Positions 16,531 to 25,027 of a stretch of 39,876 nucleotides of DNA are shown here, in pieces. A program made the position numbers and the translations under genes. Every line of letters starts with the position of its first letter. Positions within the stretch are counted from its first letter, which is position 1. Below the pieces are notes generated by a model. It worked only from the letters and a program-made list of their open reading frames with translations, was not told the origin of the DNA and searched no databases. Source of the stretch: Octadecabacter sp. (lineage in GTDB: Bacteria > Pseudomonadota > Alphaproteobacteria > Rhodobacterales > Rhodobacteraceae); the NCBI GenBank assembly GCA_028825445.1, contig JAPKAD010000006.1, positions 1-39,876 on the forward strand. Reading direction: 5' to 3'.

Positions 16531-17288
16531 AGAGACGGTCAGTGCGAAGGACAGTAAAACCGCAATATTGAGTAATCCTGCAAGCCTAATTCGGAGGTGA
16601 TACTGTTATCTTTAAAAAATGAAAAAAGTTGCGTAATGTTAATTGTGAATCTCAATCATCAGGCCCATCGGCTACTTTAGTTCTTTAAGCATGACCGGCA
16701 CTAAATGTTCAATCAGGATATCAGCTATAAAAATAATCGCCACGTCGCTCATCTTAGATGCTAAGGTTCCAGAAAAGCTGTACTTGTAAATCTCTAATAG
16801 GAATACCGCCCTTTTCTGGATAACTTGGGCGACATATGTCTTAACGCATGCAAATCAGCTAAAGGCAAAGCACAATTTGCAACCGTTGCGATTTAGACAT
16901 GCAACGCAAAGTCAATCTTGGCATGGCAAAGTTGGTTTAGGTGATTTTTATATCTAGCACCCATATATTAGCATTATTGCGGCTTAGATACCGAAACAAA
17001 ATCATTCAAGATCGAACCAGACAGTTCCCACTGCCACATTCTATCGGGATCAACCCACATTGGGTTTTAAAATTTGTTAAAGTCATTAAAATCAAATTTA
17101 CAAATATATATAATATTTTTTGTATATATATCGTAAGCCTATTGGTCCATGACAGCTTTTCCGAGTGCTGTGGCCTTGTGAAGGCCACAAATTCGCCTCA
17201 ACATCGCTGTATTAATGCTCGGGGGTGACTTTGTGCAAAGCTTGGGCTAGACCGCGCTTAATCAAATTTAAACCAGTCAGGTTACCCC
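16531..17288. other. 758-bp gap between divergent apt and sulP genes, no gene recognised
   Basis: No convincing coding region was found. The 95-codon frame at 16941-17228 has no ribosome binding site and no recognisable motif. The stretch around 17040-17140 is very AT-rich. Two inverted repeats are present: TCCAGAAAAG at 16768-16777 with CTTTTCTGGA at 16811-16820, and a nine-base stem at 17169-17189. The length and content fit decayed DNA plus the promoters of apt and sulP, but no specific remnant could be named. Confidence 0.5.
17169..17189. repeat. Perfect 9-bp hairpin upstream of sulP
   Basis: TGTGGCCTT (17169-17177) and AAGGCCACA (17181-17189) form a nine-base perfect stem around a three-base GTG loop. 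No T-tract follows on either strand, so it is not a standard terminator. It lies 100 bases before the sulP start, in its possible leader or promoter region. Confidence 0.6.
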
Positions 17289-18917
17289 TTGCACCAATCT
17301 ATTTTCGCGAACTTTGTAGACCGACTTGAAGAAGCTGATCTAAAGCCATCGGGTAAGAACCTGAGCCCCACTCGCCTACGGATTGAAATCCTATCGGGCC
17401 TGACTGTAGCACTTGCGTTGGTACCAGAAGCAGTGGCCTTTGCTTTTGTAGCAGGTGTTGATCCGTTGGTCGGTCTGTACGCAGCCTTCATCGTTGGGCT
17501 AATTACCGCCCTAATCGGTGGGCGTCCCGGTATGATTTCTGGTGCAACAGGAGCACTAGCGGTTGTGATGGTAGCATTGGTTGCTAACAACGGAGTCGAA
17601 TATCTGTTTGCGACTGTTGTTTTAATGGGAATTATACAGCTTTTTGTTGGATTTATGCACTGGGGTAAATTTATTCGTCTTGTGCCGCACCCTGTAATGT
17701 TGGGGTTTGTAAACGGACTCGCGATTGTTATTTTTTTAGCGCAGATGGGCCAATTTCAAGTACCTGGAACTGCTGGCGGAAGCGGCGGACACGGCATTGC
17801 AAACGGTGATTGGCTAACAGGTACACCGCTGTATCTGATGTTGGCACTTACTGCACTAACTATGGCGATTATCTGGGTTTGGCCCAAAATTACATCGTTG
17901 GTTCCAGCACCGCTAGCAGGAATTGGCATCATAGCGATCATTGTAATCGTGTTGCAACTCGACACCCCCGTTGTTGGCGATTTAGCAAGTATTCGTGGTG
18001 GCCTGCCTCCATTCCACATCCCAACCGTCCCTTTCACTCTTGAAACATTTTATATCATCCTGCCCTACTCGCTCATCCTCGCAGCAATTGGCCTAATCGA
18101 AAGCCTGCTTACCCTAAACTTAGTGGGAGAAATCACCAATAAACGCGGTGGCGCCAGTCAAGAATGTATCGCTCAAGGCGTGGCGAATACTGTAACAGGC
18201 TTCTTTGGTGGTATGGGTGGCTGTGCGATGATCGGGCAGTCAATGATTAACGTTAAATCTGGTGGTCGCACGCGCATTGCCGGCACAGCAGCAGCCCTGT
18301 TCTTGTTGGGGTTCATCCTATTTGCGTCTGGTCTGATAGAACGTATTCCACTGGCCGCACTGGTTGGTGTGATGTTCATGGTAGTTATTGGCACATTTGC
18401 ATGGAATTCATTTAAGATCATGACGAAAGTTCCACGCATGGACGCGTTTGTGATCGTTCTGGTGACGGTTGTGACAGTAATGACCGATCTTGCGACTGCC
18501 GTTGTGGTAGGTGTTGTTGTTTCGGCCCTAGCCTATGCTTGGTCGAACGCCAAACGCATTTACGCAAATACTGAAATCAACGAAGATGGTGCAAAGATTT
18601 ATAAAATTAACGGGCCACTGTTTTTTGGGTCAGCTGACGGGTTTGTTGAGCTTTTCCAAGTAAGCGACGATCCAAGATCTGTTATTATCGATTTTGCAGA
18701 GTCCCGCGTGGCAGACCAATCCGCCCTTCAAGCCATTGAAAACATTGCCGCTAAATACGAAGATGTCGAAAAGACAATTCAATTGCGTCACCTGACCCAT
18801 GACTGTCATCAGTTGTTGTCCAAGGCGGGCCACCTGATTGTGGACAGTGATGATGACCCAGACTACCAAATTGCAGTGGATTATTCAGTTAAAACAGGTA
18901 TTATCGGTGGACACTGA
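17289..18917 (+). CDS. SulP family anion transporter with STAS domain
   Basis: This 542-residue inner-membrane protein has the SulP transporter core and a C-terminal cytoplasmic STAS domain. The signature region ILSGLTVALALVPEAVAFAF is followed by AGVDPLVGLYAAFI. Roughly 10-14 membrane segments extend to about residue 415, and the STAS part starts near YKINGPLFFGSADGFVELF. Substrates in the family include sulfate, bicarbonate and other anions; none can be assigned here. The start is TTG: an in-frame stop at 17259-17261 rules out upstream starts, and the next methionine lies inside the membrane domain. Confidence 0.92.
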   Translation: MHQSIFANFVDRLEEADLKPSGKNLSPTRLRIEILSGLTVALALVPEAVAFAFVAGVDPLVGLYAAFIVGLITALIGGRPGMISGATGALAVVMVALVANNGVEYLFATVVLMGIIQLFVGFMHWGKFIRLVPHPVMLGFVNGLAIVIFLAQMGQFQVPGTAGGSGGHGIANGDWLTGTPLYLMLALTALTMAIIWVWPKITSLVPAPLAGIGIIAIIVIVLQLDTPVVGDLASIRGGLPPFHIPTVPFTLETFYIILPYSLILAAIGLIESLLTLNLVGEITNKRGGASQECIAQGVANTVTGFFGGMGGCAMIGQSMINVKSGGRTRIAGTAAALFLLGFILFASGLIERIPLAALVGVMFMVVIGTFAWNSFKIMTKVPRMDAFVIVLVTVVTVMTDLATAVVVGVVVSALAYAWSNAKRIYANTEINEDGAKIYKINGPLFFGSADGFVELFQVSDDPRSVIIDFAESRVADQSALQAIENIAAKYEDVEKTIQLRHLTHDCHQLLSKAGHLIVDSDDDPDYQIAVDYSVKTGIIGGH

Positions 18918-18926
18918 TTTTAGCTC

Positions 18927-19529
18927 TTATTTCAGTTTGTCGAGGGTGAACACCTCACGCACGACAGAATAATTTTTATACCCACCACGAGCAAGCGGTT
19001 TAAATTTAGTAACGTCAAACATACCATCAACCACGCAGTCATCCCTTAAATGAATACCTGTAACTTCGCCAAGAACCACGAAATTTGCAGCCCCTTCAAT
19101 CTTTATGATTTGGGTCATCCGGCATTCTAGGACAGCAGGTGATCCAGCAACATGAGCGCAGTTTATTGAACAGCAAACAGCCTTTTCGATACCTACATCA
19201 ACAAACTCGTCGACGTTGCGTGACCAAGCATTCGACGATCTGTTCATAGCCTCGCGCATGGCATATTCTACTATATTTACTGCAAAAACTCCTGTCTCAC
19301 GAATATTTGCGACACTATCCTTGGTATCGCCACGGTCCTCCTTTGCAGACGTAGACGCAAACATTACCTGTGGTGGGACGTAAGCAACCGCGTTGAAAAA
19401 CGAATACGGTGCGAGATTGTCAGACCCGTTGGCCCCACGAGTTGATATCCACCCAATTGGTCGAGGCGTAACAACTGCATTGAACGGATCATGCAGCAAT
19501 CCGTGGCCGTCTTTAGGTTCGTAAAACAT
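18927..19529 (-). CDS. Flavin reductase family protein (FMN-binding split barrel)
   Basis: This 200-residue protein has the flavin reductase-like FMN-binding split-barrel fold. It shows the family pattern VVTPRPIGWISTRG, then NLAPYSFFNAVAYVPPQVMF and VANIRETGVFAVNIV. Such proteins reduce free flavin or act as flavin-dependent oxidoreductases. The frame is open to 19607, but ATG 19529 has GGAG at normal spacing and the expected N-terminus (MFYEPKDGHGLLHDPFNA). It is convergent with sulP (9-base gap) and divergent from the acetyltransferase. The physiological partner is unknown. Confidence 0.9.
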   Translation of the reverse strand: MFYEPKDGHGLLHDPFNAVVTPRPIGWISTRGANGSDNLAPYSFFNAVAYVPPQVMFASTSAKEDRGDTKDSVANIRETGVFAVNIVEYAMREAMNRSSNAWSRNVDEFVDVGIEKAVCCSINCAHVAGSPAVLECRMTQIIKIEGAANFVVLGEVTGIHLRDDCVVDGMFDVTKFKPLARGGYKNYSVVREVFTLDKLK

Positions 19530-19608
19530 CTTGCCATCTCCACAATACATCTCATTAAAACCAATATCTTGATTGCATAGAAAGCAAAATACAGGTTCAC
19601 CTAACATA

Positions 19609-20082
19609 ATGGAATTACGTGACGAAACAAAAGACGATTGGTGGAGCGTTGAAACGCTGTACGACCTAACATTTGCGCCTAGCCGTAAGGCGCTGTCTTC
19701 ATATCGTTTGCGAGACGACGTCTCACCTGTCGCAGCGTTTTGTCAAGTTATTCAATCGGACGATGGAGTAATCGGTGGCGCAATTCGTTGTTGGCCAATT
19801 CGAATTGAAGGTCACTCAGCATTGCTGCTCGGTCCTGTGGCGGTCCACCCAACCCGCCAAGGCGAAGGCTTGGGCGGGCTAATGATCCATGATGTGCTGC
19901 GACGTGCAGCACCTGCAGGCTGGCCACGCGTACTGCTAGTAGGAGATGCACCTTATTATGCCCGTTTTGGATTCAAGCCCCTCAACGGTGTCGTTATGCC
20001 ACCACCAACCAATCCTGAGCGCATCCTCGGACATGGCCCATGGGCAGGCATCCGTGGCCGGGTGCGCAGGCGTTTAGATTGA
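19609..20082 (+). CDS. GNAT family N-acetyltransferase (YhbS-like)
   Basis: This 157-residue protein shows the GNAT acetyl-CoA-binding motif A: LLLGPVAVHPTRQGEGLGGL with HDVLRRAAPAGWPRVLLVGD after it, and then YYARFGFKP, as in COG3153/YhbS relatives. The track-independent choice of ATG 19609 rests on the family start MELRDETKDDWWSVE; upstream codons overlap the divergent flavin reductase leader. The acceptor substrate is unknown. The broken EcsC gene begins 31 bases downstream on the same strand. Confidence 0.88.
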   Translation: MELRDETKDDWWSVETLYDLTFAPSRKALSSYRLRDDVSPVAAFCQVIQSDDGVIGGAIRCWPIRIEGHSALLLGPVAVHPTRQGEGLGGLMIHDVLRRAAPAGWPRVLLVGDAPYYARFGFKPLNGVVMPPPTNPERILGHGPWAGIRGRVRRRLD

Positions 20083-20113
20083 AATTCTATGGCAAACACC
20101 ACATATATTTTTT

Positions 20114-20910
20114 ATGCAACTAAATCCTGACACCTCTCCTACCGTCAATCTTGACAATTCAATCATTACATTGAGCAATGAGGCAAGAGCACAGATTGCA
20201 AGCCTTGCGGTGCGACAACATAACGTCACGAGCGTATTGATTCAGGTTGTTACTTTTTTAGGTGGCCAAGTTGAAGACGGCTTAAAACTGATACCCTCTA
20301 GTATCCGTATTCGTCTTGAAGCTGCTACAACCCGTGGACTTCGTGCAAGTTAAGATGCGGCGGGGCGCAACCAATGCGGTGTTAGGCGTATCATCGCAAC
20401 CGACCGCGCACACGAGGCCCTAGTGTCGGTGACAGTTGCTCAAGGGGGATTAGGCGGGCTGCCAACAAGTTGAGCAGAACTACCACTTGCTACGACTATA
20501 ATCTTTAACACAGTGCAACGAATAGCAGCCGAAAACGGCGAGGACCCAATGGCTGCTGAAACGCGCGCTCAATGTTTGCAAGTTTTTGGCAAAAGCGGTC
20601 CTGGAAGTGACGGCGACGGCATCGACACTAGCTTTTTCGGCGCTCGCCTAAGTTTATCTGGCGCTGCAGTCAAAAAATTTATCAGCAAAGTTGCGCAAAA
20701 ACTAGCTACTGTACTGGCTAGAAACTTGCCACTCAGGCAGTGCCTATTTTGGGCACTGCCGTTGGAGCTGGTATAAATTATACCTTTGTCAGTTATTATA
20801 CCAATATTGCCCATGTACATTTTGGCCTACGTAATCTGGCACGAACATTTGGCACAGATCAAGTCATTGATGTCTCCACAAGTGAAGTGACAAGACTTAA
20901 TAATTTATAA
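20114..20910 (+). pseudogene. EcsC family protein, disrupted
   Basis: Reading through stops reveals a nearly full-length EcsC-family protein of about 265 codons. In the first frame, residues up to TRGLRAS are followed by TAA at 20351-20353. The same frame continues with AQGGLGGLPTS, TGA at 20471-20473, then AELPLATTIIFNTVQRIAAE and RAQCLQVFGKSG. Near 20720 the frame shifts, and the C-terminus continues as KLATQAVPILGTAVGAGIN and VHFGLRNLARTFG, ending at TAA 20908-20910. Two stops and one frameshift make it a pseudogene. EcsC-like proteins are of poorly known function. The only alternative is separate expression of fragments, which is unlikely. Confidence 0.8.
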
Positions 20911-20924
20911 AATAAAGTTTAAAT

Positions 20925-23156
20925 TTAGCTTAGAAAGTCATTGATAGCACCGCGTACCGATTGGTCGCCCCGTACTCTTGCCTCATTTATGACATTGCGC
21001 ACTTCGTCAAGATTAACCCGTCGCAAAATATGCTTCACCGGCCCAATTGATGCTGGGCGCATCGACAGGTTGCGCAACCCCATTGCCGCAAAAGCCACTG
21101 CTTCGACGGGTCGGCCAGCGTCTTCACCACAAAAACTGACCGGTGTGTTGTGTGCATGGCACCGCTCTATCAGCTGTTCAAGAAAGCTCAGAAAACTCAC
21201 GTTTAAAGTATCATAGCGCCGCCTCACACGTTCGTTTTCACGATCTGCTGCAAAGAAGAATTGCTTCAGGTCATTACCACCGATTGAGATAAAGTCGACT
21301 TCTTGAAAAAAAACGTCAGGCGCAAACGCGAGGCTTGGTGTTTCAAGCATCGCTCCAATCTCAACGTTTGAGGGTAGAGGGTGGCCAAGAATGCTTTCAC
21401 GTTCCATCGCTTTGTCGAATTCAGCGCGGGCAGATCGAAATTCTTCCAGTTGGGCGACAAACGGGAACATCACCGTAAGTGCCCGCCCATTTGCAGCTCG
21501 GATTAGCGCCTGCAGTTGCATTCGCAATACTCCAGGTTTTTCAAGACCCACACGAATTGCTCGCCACCCCATTGCAGGGTTAGGTTCATCAGTAGTTTTC
21601 ATATAGGGTAAAACTTTGTCAGAGCCTATATCAAGGGTGCGAAATGCAACCCTTTTACCATTCGCAGCATCCATTACTTGTGCATAAAGTGCTGATAGCT
21701 CACCCCGGCGTGGCATTTGGCTTCGAATGAGAAATTGTAATTCAGTGCGAAACAGCCCAACACCTTCAGCACCAGAACTTTCCAACGAAGGCAAATCAGC
21801 CATCAAACCTGCATTCATATGCAAGGAAGTAATCGTCCCACAGTTGGACTGGGCAGGCAATTCACAAATGCCAGTATAACGCGCCTGCGCTTCCGTTTGC
21901 ATAGCCATTTTGTCTCTAAATGCCGCTTGAACGACGTCGTCCGGACGCAAATGTACCATGCCTTGCTCCCCATCGACCAAGATAGGATCACCGTTAAGTG
22001 CCTCAACCGTAATGCCAGTCGTTTGAATTACCAACGGAATCGCCCATGCGCGCGCAATGATTGCAGCATGGCTCCCAACAGAGCCTTCTTCTAGAACAAT
22101 ACCTTTAAGCTTTTTACCGTAGTCCAACAATTCACCCGGACCGATATTACGTGCCACTAATACTGGATTTACCGGAACTTCGGCACCAGTATTACTTCCC
22201 TGACCTGTTAAAATTCTTAGCAGACGATTCGATAAATCATCAAGATCATGCAATCTATCACGCAAATAACTGCCGGCAGATTCCATCCGCGTACGTGCTA
22301 GGGACTGCTCTTTTTCAACGGCAGCTTCGGCAGATAAACCTTGGCCAATATCAGCTTCCATTCGTTTCATCCAACCGCGTGAGTTGGCAAACATCCTGTA
22401 GGCTTCAAGCACCTGTTTTTGATCTTTATTGACGGTCTTAGTCTGCGTTAACATTTCATCAACTGAAACGCGCAACGTGTCAACAGCTTCGCGCAAACGA
22501 CCCAATTCAGCATCAGGATCATCAGCCACTACGTTGGTAACTACGACGCGTGGCTCATGCAGGTAAACATTGCCACCCGCAGCACCCTCTTGGCCAACTA
22601 AACCTTTGAACAAAGCTGGCTCTTGGTGACGGGCCCGCAGTGCAACGCCCTCACCAACAAATGCGCCCAATTCATTCATTTCCGCTAACACCATGGCAAC
22701 TACTTCAAGGGCGTAAACCTCGTCTGCGGTAAATTCACGTGAGACGCGGCTTTGGACTACCAATACGCCCATCGTTTCACCAATCCGCTGCACCGGAATA
22801 CCACAGAAACTTGAATACCGTTCCTCTCCAGTTTCAGGCATATAGCGAAACCCCCGTGCTGCGGGTGCATCTGCAGTGTTCACAACACGTCGTGTTTTGG
22901 CTACGCGACCTACCAGACCTTCGCCCAGTCGCATCCTTGTTTGGTGCACAGCTTCTTGTTGTAAGCCCTCTGTGGCGCAAAGCTCTAGCGTTTCGGCATC
23001 TCGGAAAAGATATATCGAACACACCTCTGCGCGCATTGAACTTGCGATGAGGCGCACGATTTCGTCTAATCGCGCTTGACCGGCTTCACCGCTGGCCATT
23101 ACGTCACGCAGACGGACCAGCAACTTGCGGCTCTCAGTCTCAAAACCTTGTGGCAT
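20925..23156 (-). CDS. ptsP: PtsP, nitrogen-PTS enzyme I (EI-Ntr)
   Basis: This 743-residue cytosolic enzyme I of the nitrogen phosphotransferase system transfers phosphate from PEP to NPr. An N-terminal GAF domain (about 20-165) separates it from sugar-PTS enzyme I. The phosphorylated histidine is His363 in GSVGSHAAIIARAW, and the C-terminal PEP-binding barrel contains GVGLFRTELQFL, ISIGGNDLKQF and the catalytic Cys in VSFCGEDAGRP. The frame is open to 23309, but ATG 23156 has AGGAG six bases before it and the usual start MPQGFETESRKLL. In alphaproteobacteria this pathway couples nitrogen and carbon status to potassium transport and storage. It normally follows lysC; here a decayed gene intervenes. 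Confidence 0.96.
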   Translation of the reverse strand: MPQGFETESRKLLVRLRDVMASGEAGQARLDEIVRLIASSMRAEVCSIYLFRDAETLELCATEGLQQEAVHQTRMRLGEGLVGRVAKTRRVVNTADAPAARGFRYMPETGEERYSSFCGIPVQRIGETMGVLVVQSRVSREFTADEVYALEVVAMVLAEMNELGAFVGEGVALRARHQEPALFKGLVGQEGAAGGNVYLHEPRVVVTNVVADDPDAELGRLREAVDTLRVSVDEMLTQTKTVNKDQKQVLEAYRMFANSRGWMKRMEADIGQGLSAEAAVEKEQSLARTRMESAGSYLRDRLHDLDDLSNRLLRILTGQGSNTGAEVPVNPVLVARNIGPGELLDYGKKLKGIVLEEGSVGSHAAIIARAWAIPLVIQTTGITVEALNGDPILVDGEQGMVHLRPDDVVQAAFRDKMAMQTEAQARYTGICELPAQSNCGTITSLHMNAGLMADLPSLESSGAEGVGLFRTELQFLIRSQMPRRGELSALYAQVMDAANGKRVAFRTLDIGSDKVLPYMKTTDEPNPAMGWRAIRVGLEKPGVLRMQLQALIRAANGRALTVMFPFVAQLEEFRSARAEFDKAMERESILGHPLPSNVEIGAMLETPSLAFAPDVFFQEVDFISIGGNDLKQFFFAADRENERVRRRYDTLNVSFLSFLEQLIERCHAHNTPVSFCGEDAGRPVEAVAFAAMGLRNLSMRPASIGPVKHILRRVNLDEVRNVINEARVRGDQSVRGAINDFLS

Positions 23157-23232
23157 ATGATCTCCTGCACCCTTAGAAATTGACACTACAGGCCTGAGAA
23201 GGGGGTCGCAATGGCGCCCTTTAACTATAAAT

Positions 23233-23250
23233 CGTGTTTTTTGAAACACG
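23233..23250. promoter_or_regulatory. Hairpin in the ptsP leader region
   Basis: CGTGTTT (23233-23239) and AAACACG (23244-23250) form a seven-base perfect inverted repeat with a four-base loop, 77 bases upstream of the ptsP start. It could be an operator half-site pair or a leader hairpin. Nothing else supports a specific role. Confidence 0.35.
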
Positions 23251-23322
23251 CTATCTGCACAACAAACTTGATTTGCAAACTTCAAATTGTATGGTTGTAC
23301 ATCACCCACTAAGCGACCTATG

Positions 23323-23707
23323 TCACTTTGTCATAAAATCTATGGACTCTTGTGGGTTGTTAGCTGCCTTGGTCCACCACACTTTGCCATGACCCTGCTT
23401 TGCAGTATGTACTTTAATCACATCTATAAAGGCATTCGCTGCGCGAGACCCGCGGGCCGCTTCAGAGTAATAAACAGATCATCCAGAAACGAACCTAGGC
23501 CACGTTCAAAGGTGATGCAGCGAACGGTAATGCGCAAAAAGTTATAAGTGTGCCGTAACTGTCAGAAACCAACCCATTCACTTCGTGGGAAGAATCACTC
23601 AACCAAGCCCAAACTATCACTCACATTCCAGGCGACTGAGGAATACAGTAAAGCTACACATATGCTGCGTAGAAGTCATCTTATGCGGACTGATCTATCG
23701 CCAGCAT
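23323..23707 (-). pseudogene. GNAT family N-acetyltransferase, decayed
   Basis: Between lysC and ptsP the minus strand carries a degraded acetyltransferase. From ATG 23707 one frame, broken by TAA, TAG and TGA, reads DDFYAAY and then VWAWLSDSSHEVNGLVSD. A shift leads to FAHYRSLHH, a second frame gives FLDDLF, and a third gives SEAARGSRAANAFIDVIK and HGKVWWTKAANNPQ, ending at TGA 23323-23325. The order FAHYR, FLDDLF, EARG-like loop, then WW-NN block is the GNAT core. At least three stops and two frameshifts exclude function. It starts 12 bases after lysC stops, so it was probably once cotranscribed with lysC. Confidence 0.7.
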
Positions 23708-23718
23708 TGCGCAAATAA

Positions 23719-24957
23719 TCACGTTGCTTTATCAAGCTCAAACGCATCGTGCAGCGCTTGCACGGCAAGTTCCATATACTTGCGATCAATAAGAACTGAC
23801 ACTTTTATCTCAGACGTGGTGATGACCTTGATGTTCACACCTTCATCACGCAATACCGAAAACATTTTCGCAGCGATACCCGCATGACTCCTCATCCCGA
23901 TGCCCACAATTGATACTTTGGCGACATCAATGTCTGCGACCAGATCATGAAAATTAATCTCACCGGAAACCTTGGCTTCTTCCATCGCCATTTGTGCGCG
24001 CTTCACCTGATCTGTGGGGCACGAAAACGTCATGTCCGTGCGGCCTTCTTCAGAAATATTTTGCACAATCATATCAACGTTCACACCCGCCTCAGACAAT
24101 GGCACAAAGATGGCTGCAGCAATTCCGGGGCGGTCAGCCACTGAAATAAGAGTCATTTTTGCTTCGTCACGGCTAAAAGCTACACCGGCTACTACATTAG
24201 ATTCCATAATTTCTTCCTCCGCACAGACGAGCGTTCCTGCGTCGTCAGTTTGTTCTTCAAATGATGATAGCACGCGTAGGCAAACTTTATACCGCATCGC
24301 CAATTCTACAGACCTTGTTTGCAAGACCTTGGCACCAAGCGACGCCAGTTCAAGCATTTCCTCAAATGCAATTTTATCAAGCTTGCGTGCCTTAGAAGTT
24401 ACCCGTGGATCCGTCGTGTAAACGCCATCGACATCAGTGTAGATGTCGCAACGTACAGCCTCAAACGCAGCCGCAAAAGCTACTGCCGTTGTGTCTGACC
24501 CACCACGCCCCAGTGTAGTGATGCGCCCATCAGGACTTATGCCTTGGAATCCTGCAACGATGGCCACCTTCATACCTTGGCCAAATTTAGCCATAATATT
24601 GTTGGTTGGGATTTCTTCGATGCGGGCAGAACTATGTGCGGAGGTCGTTTTAACAGGCACCTGCCAGCCCTGCCAACTACGGGCTGGTACATCCATTTCT
24701 TGCAACGTCAGCGCCATCAAGCCCGCAGTTACGTTTTCGCCAGAACTCACAATAGCGTCGTATTCTCGCGCGTCATGCAAAGGCGATGTTTCGCTTACAA
24801 AGCCGACAAGCTTATTAGTTTCGCCCGCCATAGCTGACACAATCACGATAACATCGTAGCCTTTTGACACCTCAACACCAACCCGTTTGGCTGCGCGTCT
24901 GATACGATCGATTGTGGCAACGCTCGTACCACCAAATTTCATCACCAGAACTGGCAT
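23719..24957 (-). CDS. lysC: Aspartate kinase
   Basis: This 412-residue cytosolic enzyme phosphorylates aspartate, the first step towards lysine, threonine, methionine and diaminopimelate. It shows the kinase start VMKFGGTSVATIDRI, the TLGRGGSDTTAVAFAAAFEA substrate region, and two C-terminal ACT domains (from about 265 and 340; DRPGIAAAIFVPLSEAGVNV and SHAGIAAKMFSVLRDEGVNI) that bind feedback inhibitors. Length is typical of the monofunctional enzyme. Threonine synthase, later in the same pathway branch, lies about 3.5 kb upstream in another operon on the same strand. Confidence 0.97.
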   Translation of the reverse strand: MPVLVMKFGGTSVATIDRIRRAAKRVGVEVSKGYDVIVIVSAMAGETNKLVGFVSETSPLHDAREYDAIVSSGENVTAGLMALTLQEMDVPARSWQGWQVPVKTTSAHSSARIEEIPTNNIMAKFGQGMKVAIVAGFQGISPDGRITTLGRGGSDTTAVAFAAAFEAVRCDIYTDVDGVYTTDPRVTSKARKLDKIAFEEMLELASLGAKVLQTRSVELAMRYKVCLRVLSSFEEQTDDAGTLVCAEEEIMESNVVAGVAFSRDEAKMTLISVADRPGIAAAIFVPLSEAGVNVDMIVQNISEEGRTDMTFSCPTDQVKRAQMAMEEAKVSGEINFHDLVADIDVAKVSIVGIGMRSHAGIAAKMFSVLRDEGVNIKVITTSEIKVSVLIDRKYMELAVQALHDAFELDKAT

Positions 24958-25027
24958 ATTCTGTCCCCAAGGTCGTACATTAATAAAGTCAGAGTTTTCA
25001 TAGAACGCGTGGGTGAGCGACGCAAGG

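Noticed and set aside
16941..17228. 95-codon plus-strand reading frame before sulP
   Set aside because: Low-complexity, Ile/Lys-rich, no ribosome binding site and no motif; it spans an AT-rich stretch and a hairpin.
23157..23309. Longer PtsP N-terminus
   Set aside because: The ATG at 23156 has AGGAG and a family-like start; the extension shows no conserved sequence.
23287..23547. Plus-strand 86-codon frame between ptsP and lysC
   Set aside because: It is antisense to the GNAT remnant, whose conserved blocks explain the sequence better.
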